Of a stretch of 64,000 nucleotides of DNA, positions 54,623 through 64,000 are shown one piece after another. The position numbers and the translations under genes were made by a program. This stretch comes from Sialis fuliginosa (lineage: Eukaryota > Arthropoda > Insecta > Megaloptera > Sialidae), in contig OY540815.1 in assembly GCA_961205875.1 (NCBI GenBank), forward strand, positions 1,364,001 to 1,428,000, written 5' to 3'. Under the pieces are notes generated by a model. The model was not told where the DNA came from and searched no databases. It worked only from the letters and a program-made list of their open reading frames with translations. The first letter of the stretch is position 1. Every line of letters starts with the position of its first letter.

Positions 54623-54660
54623 AGAATATTGTAATATTTTAGTTGTAATGGCTTTTTAAT

Positions 54661-54783
54661 AGCAAATTTAATGCTCTACAAAAAAGATTTTATACAATTT
54701 TCACCTTGCATGCGTCGTTCTTGAGATATTTTGAAGATAAAAATATACTTTATAAGATACTACCCCTCTTGCCCTCCCCTGGG
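54661..54783 (+). repeat. Family C repeat, internal fragment
   Basis: AAATTTAATGCTCTACAAAA, TGCGTCGTTCTTGAGATAT and the CCCCTCTTGCCC block match the family C interior. Confidence 0.5.
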
Positions 54784-54794
54784 TAAACCCATGA

Positions 54795-55512
54795 ATAGTG
54801 ATTATGTAAGTACATTAATTTAAAAAAAATGACATAACCTCACTTAATAATTATATATTTCCTTACATTGATCCGTCACAAAAGAATAAATAAATACAAA
54901 AAAACTGAAAAAAGTATTCCAAAAATAATAAATAGATAATACTTTATTTATTATACGTTAATCGCACAGTTACAATTTTTCAGAATTAAAAATATTCAAT
55001 TTGAACAAACAAAACTGCCACTTTATGTATGTCTGATATAAATAACTATGCTCCACATCTTTTAATGCAAACATACAAAATTTTATTTTGATTAAAGATG
55101 TAACGTAATCAAACAGAATTCTAATAGTCCAAGTAAATTAGATATTTTAGAAGAACAAATTCATCAAGCTTTGATACTTTGTCCACGAACTCTTAGTAGG
55201 GTTAGGTTATAAGAGCCCGAAAAGTTCCCACCTAAATGGATGATGAAACATCCCCTTTCACGTAAAAACAACCCCAGTTGTGGAATTTATTCCAGTTTTT
55301 CCTATTTTTCATCCGAACCGCTGTTCGGAGAAAAAAATATTACAGGAATTAAAGATTCTACATAAAATTCTACATAAAAAATGTCATGTGCATTTGCAAA
55401 AATAGTCATACCTTTGAATAAAATAATTAAAGTAGCAGCTACTGTGGCGCTTCTCGGTGGATAATTTTTTAACTAAGTATCTGAATAATTAATATTTCAT
55501 GATCCATTTTTT
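54795..55512 (+). repeat. Family N repeat, copy 2, left part
   Basis: It matches 30035-30525 up to GCTACTGTGGCGCTTCTCGG and CATGATCCATTTTTTT. It resumes at 56566-56612 (ACGAGAATAGAACACTCATC, TTAGGGTGTGCTATT), so about 1 kb (family F copy 3 and the hAT MITE) interrupts it. Confidence 0.6.
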
Positions 55513-55514
55513 TA

Positions 55515-55870
55515 CTTCCATGTTCCGAAGGAAATGGAAGTATTGAAATACCGTCGAAAAATCGTGTTCGAGATAATGACAGATTCTGATAGTACTAACT
55601 TCAAAACGTAAAGAAAAGTTAATTTACGCATGGCGGCTGTGCGTGTGTCTGTGTCTGGATGTACATTTTCTTTCGTTCACGATAACTACTGTAAAAAATG
55701 CACCGATCTGAATAATTTTTGGGGAAAATATTTATCTCAGTGAGTACTCCAGACCTATTTTGGTGTTAATCGGATAAGGGCTTTTGGAAATATTCGAAAT
55801 TTTGTAACTTTTATCGTTAAAAAAGTGAATGTTGCGAGTATTATCTCACTAATTTTGATAAGACTTGATA
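55515..55870 (-). repeat. Family F repeat, copy 3 (inverted)
   Basis: ATACCGTCGAAAAATCGTGT, GCATGGCGGCTGTGCGTGTG, TTTCTTTCGTTCACGATAAC and GTGAGTACTCCAGACCTATT invert to family F. Confidence 0.65.
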
Positions 55871-55967
55871 TACATATTTGTAGTTCAATTGAACCTAAAG
55901 GACATTTATTATTTGTACGTGCGTAAACAGCCACTTTGTTTATATTTTTATAACAGGAAATTAAAAC

Positions 55968-56425
55968 CAGTGCCGGCTTTAGGGGCGGGGCGAACCAGGG
56001 CGACCGCCCGGGGCACCAGGACAGGTGGGGCGGCGCACAATGGGGCATAAGTGACTTTTTTGATTCAAATCAGTATACACTAGTATACAGGCTATAATTT
56101 GTGAGTAAACTTTTTGGAGTCTTTAGGAACGCGCCCAAGCTGAGATAGTAACTGTTCAACTTAAGTGTTTATTTATCAATTTTAATTTGTTAATAATAAG
56201 AGAAGGTCTCGACGGTCTTAGAGCATTTGATAGTTAAAGTTAGTGATGTAAGCTATATTTTAAAAAAAGTTGGAGTCTGTAGGATCGCGTCAAGCTGAGA
56301 TATTAACTATTCAACTTATTTGTTATTTTATTAATTTTAATTGACATTTTTGATGATTTTTAGGGGGAAAGAGGGCGGAAAAATAAATCTCGCCCAGGGC
56401 GCCAGACTTGCTAAGGCCAGCTCTG
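55968..56425. mobile_element. hAT-type MITE with perfect 8-bp duplication
   Basis: Starts CAGTGCCGGCTTTAGGGGCG, ends GCTAAGGCCAGCTCTG, flanked by ATTAAAAC at 55960-55967 and 56426-56433. The interior includes GAACCAGGGCGACCGCCCGG and two AGGAxCGCG..CAAGCTGAGAT segments (56124-56150, 56279-56300), so part is internally duplicated. The copy at 1885-2147 is a shorter relative. Confidence 0.85.
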
Positions 56426-56616
56426 ATTAAAACCAATCGATATTAAACTAAGTAAATATGGAAACTCTTTCTGAAAATGTAAACTTTTAAGTGGGTAACT
56501 GAATAAATTTAAGATATAATGCTGATTTTATCAATGTACCACACATACGCAAAAAATTTTAAGTACGAGAATAGAACACTCATCCAAGCTTAGGGTGTGC
56601 TATTAAATTTTTGGGG

Positions 56617-57052
56617 TCATATTAGTTTATGTAAACAACAACAAAAACAGCAAATAGAATTTATTAAGCGGCTAAAAATACATATACACAATAGTTGAAC
56701 AGTGGCAATAGGTGGTAATAAAAAAGCGACAAGTCTGAATGACGAATCTAATAGCAGTAGCGTGTCTCGACAAGTGTTTCGCGCTCTGCATTGGGGCGAG
56801 AGCGATGCTTCAATGACATCCACGTGTTGTTGATTGAAAATTCCTGCTCACTTTACTTTGTATCATTTGGCTGTCAAGGGAATGCAGTTTATCAGAATCG
56901 GGGTAATCGATTCTGCTCTCGACACATATTTGTGCAATCAGATATACTATTTTTCAAATATTTGATCATCATGTTTCGCAATAGGAATGTATTCGTATGT
57001 ATGTAAATAAGAAAGTGAATTTTATCTCTTATCGTTATTTATTCAGTAAAAT
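56617..57052. other. Moderately complex stretch, function unknown
   Basis: AACAACAACAAAAACAGC at 56635 and a G+C-richer patch at 56755-56830 (GTGTCTCGACAAGTGTTTCG, GGGGCGAGAGCG). Both strands are open here for about 60-70 codons without splice support. Confidence 0.3.
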
Positions 57053-57092
57053 TTGTGTGTGTGTGTGTGTGTGTTTGTGTGTTTGTGTGCGT
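57053..57092. repeat. GT microsatellite
   Basis: Imperfect (TG)n run with TTTG interruptions. Confidence 0.85.
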
Positions 57093-57182
57093 GTGAATTT
57101 ATAATATCTTATCTTATAAAAGTTAACCTGTAATATTGTACACCGTGACAATTATATTCTGATACAACACTTAATCGACGAT

Positions 57183-57870
57183 GTACCCTTATTTTAGCAA
57201 CCTATTTCATGGCTTGGGAACCACGGGACTTTCTTATACGTTATTCTAACAGTGAATAGTATGCGTGATTCTTATTTTATTAAAACATTTCTGACAAACT
57301 AACAAGATAGAATAAAATTAATAATATAGGTAATATTATTCTCTCCATTATAAGTGACTTTTTTTAACGTAATAACTGAAAATTGATGTTTACTCATGTA
57401 AATTTTTGAATTTTCGAATTATTTTTTAAATAAGAAAAAAATGTTTTTAATAAAAAATGTCGAGTATGTTATTATCTATAATTTATTCCCCATACATTTT
57501 TTTCCAACATTTATGATTTAGCCAGAAAGAATTTTTTTATGTAATTATTTAGATTCACCTACACTGTTCACTCTCAGTACTACGTATAAGAAAGTCCCAT
57601 GGTACCTATGGAAAACACTCATACTGTTCAATCTCTGTAATACGTATAAGAAAGTCCCAAGACATTCATGGCAGATATTTCTGCTCTGTTATGAACAATT
57701 TGAATTATAATAAAAAATTTTTGGCGAAAATAATCAGAATGGATTCAGGGAAGGTCAAAATGGATAATTCCATCAAAATCCGGATTTCGAAAAAAATCGG
57801 CTTCACTATACTTACTTATACTATACATATGTATATTTCATATACATGGTATAAGAAAGTAAAAACAATT
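57183..57870. repeat. Family D repeat, rearranged copy
   Basis: It begins with CCACGGGACTTTCTTATACG and ends CATGGTATAAGAAAGTAAAA. In the middle two direct units start CACTGTTCACTCTCAGTACT and ATACTGTTCAATCTCTGTAA, each followed by ACGTATAAGAAAGTCCCA (57575 and 57630). The copy is therefore a mosaic of opposite orientations. Confidence 0.55.
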
Positions 57871-57899
57871 GAAAGTACTGTTATATTATCTAGCTAATA

Positions 57900-58443
57900 A
57901 GGTACTGACAGCAGTGCTATAAGAGCAAGGTTTACTGTTTTTGTGATTGGCGGGCTTTATTTGTAATTCTCATGAACTCATGTTACTAATGAAACAATTA
58001 ACTCTTTATTTAATCAATTTAATTACCAAAGTCCACAAATATAATTTGTTTTTTAAATTATAGCCTTTTATTTTGTTTATGTTTTTTCTCCAGTAATGAA
58101 TAAAGTAAAACCAGTAATGAGCACGCTGTGATGGACACTTGTTAATGATTTGAAAATGATAAGTACTACGACACAAAAGATATAAAAGAAAGAATCGTCA
58201 AATTTGAAACAATGTATGATAATAATATTAATAAATAAATTATACTAATAATTAGTTTAAATGTCCACCATTTTGACATCTATTGGCCGATTGTCATCAA
58301 ATCACGCTGTAAGACAGTTAAATGTACATAGATTAATATTCAGAAATGGTAGTAATCAAATATCAATAAATATTTCTAATTCAGTACATTTAATTAAAAA
58401 ATAGCCATTACTGGGGTCATATCCAAGCCTGGTGTCAGTACCT
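57900..58443 (+). mobile_element. Family A MITE, copy 9
   Basis: AGGTACTGACAGCAGTGCTA to AAGCCTGGTGTCAGTACCT, TA flanks on both sides. Confidence 0.8.
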
Positions 58444-58493
58444 TATAACATGTAAAACAACTATGCAATTTAAATTAGTCTTGATAAAAATTT

Positions 58494-58714
58494 CGAGCAT
58501 GAAAGTATATCCAGAATTAATGTTAAAAAATGGCGCTGGTGATGAATTTATATTTTCTGATGAGAAGTTATTTTTTCTGGAGCAATCCCACAACTTCCAG
58601 TATGACAAAGTTTGGTCTGCTAGGGTTGAGGATATCTCGGAAGACAAAAGACACGTTCCAAGGTTCCAGAATACTGCGTCGGTCATGGTTTGTGGCACCA
58701 TCATAACTAATACA
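58494..58714 (+). pseudogene. Mariner/Tc1-type transposase fragment
   Basis: The frame contains IFSDEKLFFLEQ, DKVWSAR and QNTASVMVCG. This matches the block of mariner-family transposases that carries the first catalytic Asp (FSDEKLF) followed by the DRVWA and ASVMVWG motifs, with W replaced by C in the last. About 70 of ~350 residues remain; the helix-turn-helix N-terminus and the later catalytic acids are missing. Family A copy 9 abuts it on the left. No terminal repeats of its own were found. Confidence 0.75.
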
Positions 58715-59069
58715 TTTTAAAAAGTTTAAGGGGTGTGCATTTTATGGCCAATATACGTTATTTATTATCTTGTATCGGTCCTAAAGAATATAGAACGAAA
58801 ACAGACGAGTTCTATATATATTTTCATTATCTTTCCTGGTTTTCTATAGATACACCTTCTAAAGAATATCAAAGACAATAAAATGTAGTATGCTTATTAA
58901 AAATTATTGAGTCTAGGCAATATTAAACCTGCTTCAGAGTTCAAAGAAAATAATTTTAAGTGGGTAGGTAGTTTAAATATTTTCTAGTTCATTATGAAGA
59001 TATATGTCTCAATAAACTCAAATGTTTCTTCACAACATTATTCTACTGTACTGGTATAATCTTTTTTAA

Positions 59070-60051
59070 CCCGGATACTACCATCGTTGCAGTATCGCAA
59101 CACCTACATACTTCAAATAATTATTTTTCAAATATGTATGTATTTTTAAATATAACCGAACTTTTAACATTTTTTATTGTTTCGTCTATATTTTCTTTGA
59201 ATTATTGCATCAATTTTTGTGTGCATGTTTCTTACTTTAGTCTCTATTTTAATTTTGCTGTTCAGAGTAGTATAAAACAATGGAGCATAAAAGGAGAGTT
59301 TCATTTTTTTCAATCGATACATAAATGGTACACCTCATATTTCCGATATCGGTGATCGCAGATTTTTTAAATATTTTTTTAGGTGTTTCTACTTTCTTAT
59401 ACCCATGTATATAAAATATACATATAGTATAATTAAATATAGTCAAGCAGATTTTTTCGAAATCCGGATTTTGACGGAATTATCCATTTTGACCATCCCT
59501 GAATCCATTCTGTTTTCACCATGATGTCTGTCCGTCTGTAAGCGCTGTAACTGAAATACGACAAATCGTAGAAGGGTGAAATTTTATATTTAAGATTAAT
59601 TTTTGTTTGGGAAGAAAACGTCCTATTTTTGAAAACGATCTTTCAACAGGATACGGATGTTTACAAACGTCGGTTTTTGAATTTTTCAAATTACTTTGAA
59701 ACAATGCGAATTAGAGAAAAATGGTCAGGTTAAAAATTGTAGATATTATTATTATCTATAATTTATGTACTATTAATTTTTTCGAAAAAACTAATTTTTG
59801 AAGAAAAAAAATTAATTTTAATTCATATCTAAATCTATAGTTTTTGTCTCATTTATTTTATTCTATCTTTTATTATAGATTGTCAAAAATATGTTTTAAT
59901 AAAATAAGAATCACGTACACTGTTCACTGTCAGGATTACGTATAAGAAAGTCCCATGGCTGCCATGGCAGATATTTTATATTTATATTAGTTAGGTAGAT
60001 ATACAAAATTTCATAAAAAAACAATGATCTTTTTTCCTGGTAATATCCGGG
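59070..60051. mobile_element. piggyBac-like non-autonomous element
   Basis: TTAA then CCCGGATACTACCA at the left (59066-59083); TGGTAATATCCGGG then TTAA at the right (60038-60055): 14-bp inverted ends with one mismatch and TTAA targets. No transposase reading frame. A family D repeat (59389-59975) fills much of it, either as an insertion or as captured sequence. Confidence 0.75.
59389..59975 (+). repeat. Family D repeat, copy 3, inside the piggyBac-like element
   Basis: ACTTTCTTATACCCATGTAT, GACGGAATTATCCATTTTGA, CGATCTTTCAACAGGATACG and ATTACGTATAAGAAAGTCCC, then ATGGCTGCCATGGCAGATAT. Confidence 0.65.
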
Positions 60052-60055
60052 TTAA

Positions 60056-62348
60056 ACTGTAGGTACCTTAGTAACAAAAGTGGGCTCCCCTTTAATTTTT
60101 TTAAAAATAGTTCACAGTTAATCAGTTAATTGATATATGTATGTAAAATGTACATAAACGCAGCACACAATTACAGTTAGTAAATGTTGTATGGGTAAAT
60201 ATAGAATCATTTTTCTAAAAATAGGATAATTAATATTTCGATGATGGAAAATTATGTGTAGGTTGAATTAAACTGGAAACGTAAATGAAATATATATTAA
60301 TATTTTAAAATTTAGTCCATTCTATGTTCAGAATTGTAATGTTTTGTTTATACATATAAATATGTGGTTTTTAATTTTTAAAGATTAAAATAATAATAAT
60401 TATTTTTTAAAAAACCTTAAATTTTATCTGTAATATTATTAAATAAACTGTTTTGGCAAGCACAGGACTTTTTTTTATACATTATTATATAATATATTAT
60501 ATTTATAGTTGTTAACACTTTTCGTTAAGAAAATGAACATGAATTACATTAAATTAATAATTGATAATTTTTATTCTAATAAAATAATTCATAATAGTCA
60601 ATACATTTGGAATAAAATAAAATATAAAAAATAAAAAGTAATTATAAATATATACTTGCTTAAAGAACAGTATATAATATTAGGTACATAAATTGAGACA
60701 GAAATAATTGATTTTATATTATTCGACTGTATCTTAATACGAATATATTTTTTATAGTTGTGAACAATATATCTTTAAAAAGGTACATTTTTTTGAAAAA
60801 ATGAATAGGATTAAAATTAAAGAAAATAACTTTCTCTACATTTTTTATTAAAAACATTTTTTTCGGGTATGAACCATTTGAAATTATAAAAAAATTGAGT
60901 AATATCTTGAACAGTTTTTGTTTTTGAAAATGAATTAAAATATAACTTGAATCTTAAACATTTTTTTCTAAAACGTGCCGTTTAAAAAATAATTCGAAAA
61001 ATTAAAAAAATGAAGAAAATCGATTATTTCCAAAAACAAATGGTCGTTTTTTCAACAAGGTACAAAAAATTTTCGATAATATAAATCGAGTTTTATGCAG
61101 CTCGATATGAGAAATTATTGTTTGTTTTTTTAAAAAGTTTATTTACTGGTGTAGTTCTCATAGTTTACAAAAAATATAAATAATTGAAATTTGAAAGCAT
61201 TCACATTTTTATTGAAAAACTTATTTTTTCGAAAATAGTCACATACTTCAAAATTGTTCAAAAATATTTTCATAAGGGGGCCCCTCGATCACTTGGTTAC
61301 CCGGGGTGAGTACCATTAAAATTTATTTTTGTCACACACTTTATACTATACTCCAAATTGGCTATAATATGTAGAAACTTGATAAAAAAGAAGCTATGAA
61401 AAATAAGTAATTAAACAAATTTTGTTTACATATTTGTAATTTAGTTAGGAGTATTTTGTCACTTCGGTGAGGCGTTTTACCTCAAGAACTATTTATAAAA
61501 CGCCCCACCAAAGAGTTTACATTTTTTATACCTATTATATATAATCCTAAAAATTAATTTGCCATTGAATAAACAAAAGACAGGTTAAGATGATTTATTA
61601 TAAAATAGTTTTTGTCAGATCTGATATTTTATTTTTTATTGAATACTCCTTAAAACTGGGGCGTTATGTATAGTTTTACCCTATACTTTATTATACAGTA
61701 CATTTCATGTATGTATAAAAAAGTAAAAATCAAGGTAATTTAAATGACTAAGGAGGTAACGATTACAAAATTTCAAAGTAATATTTTAAACAGAAAGTTG
61801 GTTATTATATTTAATTGATTTAATTTTAAAAAATGTAGCAATTAGAATTCGTCACGCAATACTAAATAACTAATGATTTTCTATGTCGGAGTGTTACTAT
61901 TATTACTAATAAATCAAAATTAATGGACATAATTTCCCTTTAATGAGTTCTACTCAATATTGATTTTTATTATGTATAAATATTAATTGCTGCATTCAGA
62001 TTTATCAAAGAAACATGGCATTTCAAGAATATCATTTTTTTAAATTTTATAAATGTACAACATGCAATGGCTTGAAGCTTCCGCGATCGTACATATAGTT
62101 GGAAATAACTTTTGTATTTTTATGAGATATGAATGTATTCACTGTAATGTGTACTATATTTGATTATATAAAGTTACTCTATGGACCAGTGGCGTCACAA
62201 AGTTTTTTATATATTAAATATGCATATGACTCGTTATACAGGATGGTCCGGTTTGGAATACAGATATTTTAGGAGCTGATTCCCTGGATCATTGTGAGTA
62301 AAAAATTGTAATGAAAAGTGGGGTCTATCTTCAAGATCCCCTGAGCTA
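60056..62348. other. Long A+T-rich stretch without supported genes
   Basis: Degenerate family D words at 60840-61020, GGGGGCCCCTCGATCACTTG near 61276, and TATACAGGATGGTCCGG near 62234, a common insect repeat opening that may extend the element at 62349. GCGTTTTACCTCAAGAAC near 61472 is loosely mirrored by TATAAAACGCCCCACC near 61495. Confidence 0.35.
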
Positions 62349-63184
62349 CAGGGTGTTGAAAAAATTTCTTCAGAGTAGTATTTACAAACAAAGATTATCT
62401 CATAACTTTCAAAGTAATGTAACTAGAACAACCACAATAAGTCAGTTTCATAGGTAATTAACTAACGTATTTTTCAGTATTAGTGTTTTTGTTGTCCGTG
62501 TTTCCAGTTCAGAATTATTGCGCGTATAAGTAAAAAAAAATTTTTTTTTTGAACATATTTATGAAAATGACAGTTTAATGACATAATGTTACCTACAAAT
62601 TCATTTTGTCTTACAGTTTTCCAGTTATAAATTTATCTAAATTAATCCCCAAAGTGACTATTTTGCTACCTATCATATTAAATAAAATAGTCATACAATT
62701 TTTTTGTTTATAATAACAAAAATAGTTTTAAAATTGTATAAATTACCTTTAACAATAAAAATATGTAATATAAACAAAAAAAATGTATGACTGTTTCATT
62801 TCATAGGGTTGGTAGCAAAATAGTTTCTTTGGGGATTATTTAGATACATTTATAACTGGAAAAATTGTAAGAACCAGGTTCAAACTTTGCAGAATGAATT
62901 TGTAGGTAAAATTATGATACACGAAAATAATTATATTTATATTATTGGTACTTTTAGGGGAGCATGTCATTTTCATAAAAAATTTCAAAAAAATAAATAT
63001 ATTTTTTGACTTTGATAAGCAATAACTTTGAACTGGAAACATGGACAGCAATAACGCTAATACTGAAAAATACGTTAGTTAATTACCAATGAAACTGACT
63101 TATTGTGGTTGTTTTAGTTACATTACTTTGGAGATAATCTTTGTTTGTAAGTACTACTCTGAAAAGAATTTTTTCAACAACCTG
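62349..63184. mobile_element. Long-armed inverted-repeat MITE with TA duplication
   Basis: CAGGGTGTTGAAAAAATTTC at the left and the inverse of CTTTTTTCAACAACCTG-type text at the right, TA on both sides (62347-62348, 63185-63186). Arms of about 390-400 bp pair: GTAGTATTTACAAACAAAGA with its inverse TCTTTGTTTGTAAGTACTAC, ATTAACTAACGTATTTTTCA with TGAAAAATACGTTAGTTAAT, and ATCCCCAAAGTGACTATTTT with its inverse. The centre near 62745 is A+T-only. Tc1/mariner-type target. Confidence 0.75.
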
Positions 63185-63488
63185 TAAAATAATAATAATT
63201 TTATAATAATAAACCTGCATTGAAATTAGTAAGCACGACTAAAAAAAGGTCTTCAATTTTTATTCATCTTAATTTAACTTTATTTATTCAATAAAATTAG
63301 GAATTGAAATTGACGCTACCAAAAAAAAAAATAGGTCTTCAGATTTATATTCTGGCTGAGTTTATGCTATGCGGCCCAAAAGGTTCAGAAGATTGGACAC
63401 CTATGATCTAAATTCTAAACCATTGAATAATTAAAATTTAAAGTCCGACATTTTGCGCGATAGTGTAAATTTACAATCAGTACCTATT
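63185..63488. other. Unassigned stretch
   Basis: AAAAAAAGGTCTTCAATTTT (63243) and AAAAATAGGTCTTCAGATTT (63328) form a loose direct repeat. Nothing else supported. Confidence 0.3.
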
Positions 63489-64000
63489 AGTATAGGAGCC
63501 AGCTGTAAAATCGGTGTAGATTTAACAACCATTTGCCGTTGTGGTTTTTTTGAAGTACTCACTCAGACAAAGCTCGGACGATGAGTCCGGTCCACCAGCT
63601 TGTAGGGATTTAATAGATAGGGCCCACGAAAAATACGCACAAAAAAATCACGTAACAACCGTTTCAATGAGACGGTTGCTTATAGTAGACCCCAATTAAA
63701 GATGTTTTGGATATACGGCAGAAATTTTTGCGTAGGGGTTTAATTACAGGGGCCACTCAAAATTTCGACCCAAAAAAATTAGATAACAACCGGACCAGAC
63801 CTGGTGCAAAATGTTTATTTGGACGTATACTTACATAAAAACATAATGGCAGAATTTTGTATGTAGGGATTTCGGTGCTATAAGGCCTACAAATGGCCAG
63901 AATTGGGCCCCAATCTTAAAAATGCTGTAAAATCTAAAATACCGAATGAAAATTTCTGCCGCGCGGTGCATACCTTTGTTATGAACTATAAAATAGATAT
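63489..64000 (+). repeat. Family B repeat, copy 2, running off the window
   Basis: TTAGTATAGGAGCCAGCTGT through AAGTACTCACTCAGACAAAG, GGACGATGAGTCCGGTCCAC, CATAATGGCAGAATTTTGTA and beyond the end of copy 1 (GGCCAGAATTGGGCCCCAAT). It is longer than copy 1 and possibly continues past 64000. Confidence 0.65.

Noticed and set aside
63570..63600. GGACGATGAGTCC resembling a hammerhead ribozyme core
   Set aside because: The required CTGATGA and downstream GAAA are absent and copy 1 of the same repeat lacks the segment.

Overview
This window is insect-like nuclear DNA. It is very A+T-rich (roughly three quarters A+T by eye), has GT-AG introns of 60-80 bp, carries a short (CCTAA)n tract matching the arthropod TTAGG telomere repeat, and is packed with small DNA transposons and dispersed repeats. 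Several dispersed motifs (ends like GCGAACGAAGTCGCGGG, GACAGACAGAC tails, an AAAAAAGGAGGA..TTCTCAATTTGA repeat) resemble repeats I associate with Lepidoptera and related insects, but the order cannot be fixed from this sequence. There is no sign of bacterial operons, CRISPR arrays, rRNA or tRNA genes.

The one gene I can build completely is on the minus strand at 746-4467. Five small exons join into a 148-residue protein with four membrane segments and a CxCC motif near the N-terminus, resembling insect DUF4728-type proteins. Its introns 2 and 3 hold nested transposons, which separates exons that are only 38-154 bp long. Every other coding candidate is a short splice-bounded open segment or a G+C-rich island of unknown function (22.0-22.3 kb, 29.7-30.0 kb, 36.0 kb, 39.3 kb) and is given low confidence.

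Layout: 0-5 kb, the gene with its intronic transposons. 5-13 kb, dispersed repeats, including four copies of an ~800 bp repeat (family C), two of them inverted. 13-21 kb, MITEs, a hAT transposase remnant, and a hAT MITE inserted inside a fold-back sequence. 21-34 kb, a CpG-rich island with candidate exons, copies of a TA-flanked MITE family (A), the telomere-like tract, and promoter-like segments. 34-39 kb, a nested MITE stack and a palindromic array of 3+3 units of ~147 bp resembling a Foldback element. 39-46 kb, a three-deep MITE nest (42.4-43.6 kb), a long-armed inverted repeat, and a CpG-rich island. 46-57 kb, sparse sequence with small palindromic MITEs, one MITE nested in another, and a hAT MITE with a perfect 8-bp duplication. 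57-64 kb, a mariner-like transposase fragment, a piggyBac-like element with TTAA flanks, and an 836-bp long-armed inverted repeat.

Most of the information in the window is transposon stratigraphy: at least nine family A copies plus hAT, piggyBac-, Harbinger-, pogo- and Foldback-like non-autonomous elements whose duplications and nesting give a relative order of insertion. Family letters (A, B, C...) are my own labels. All family assignments rest on termini, target duplications and remembered motifs; no database was searched.
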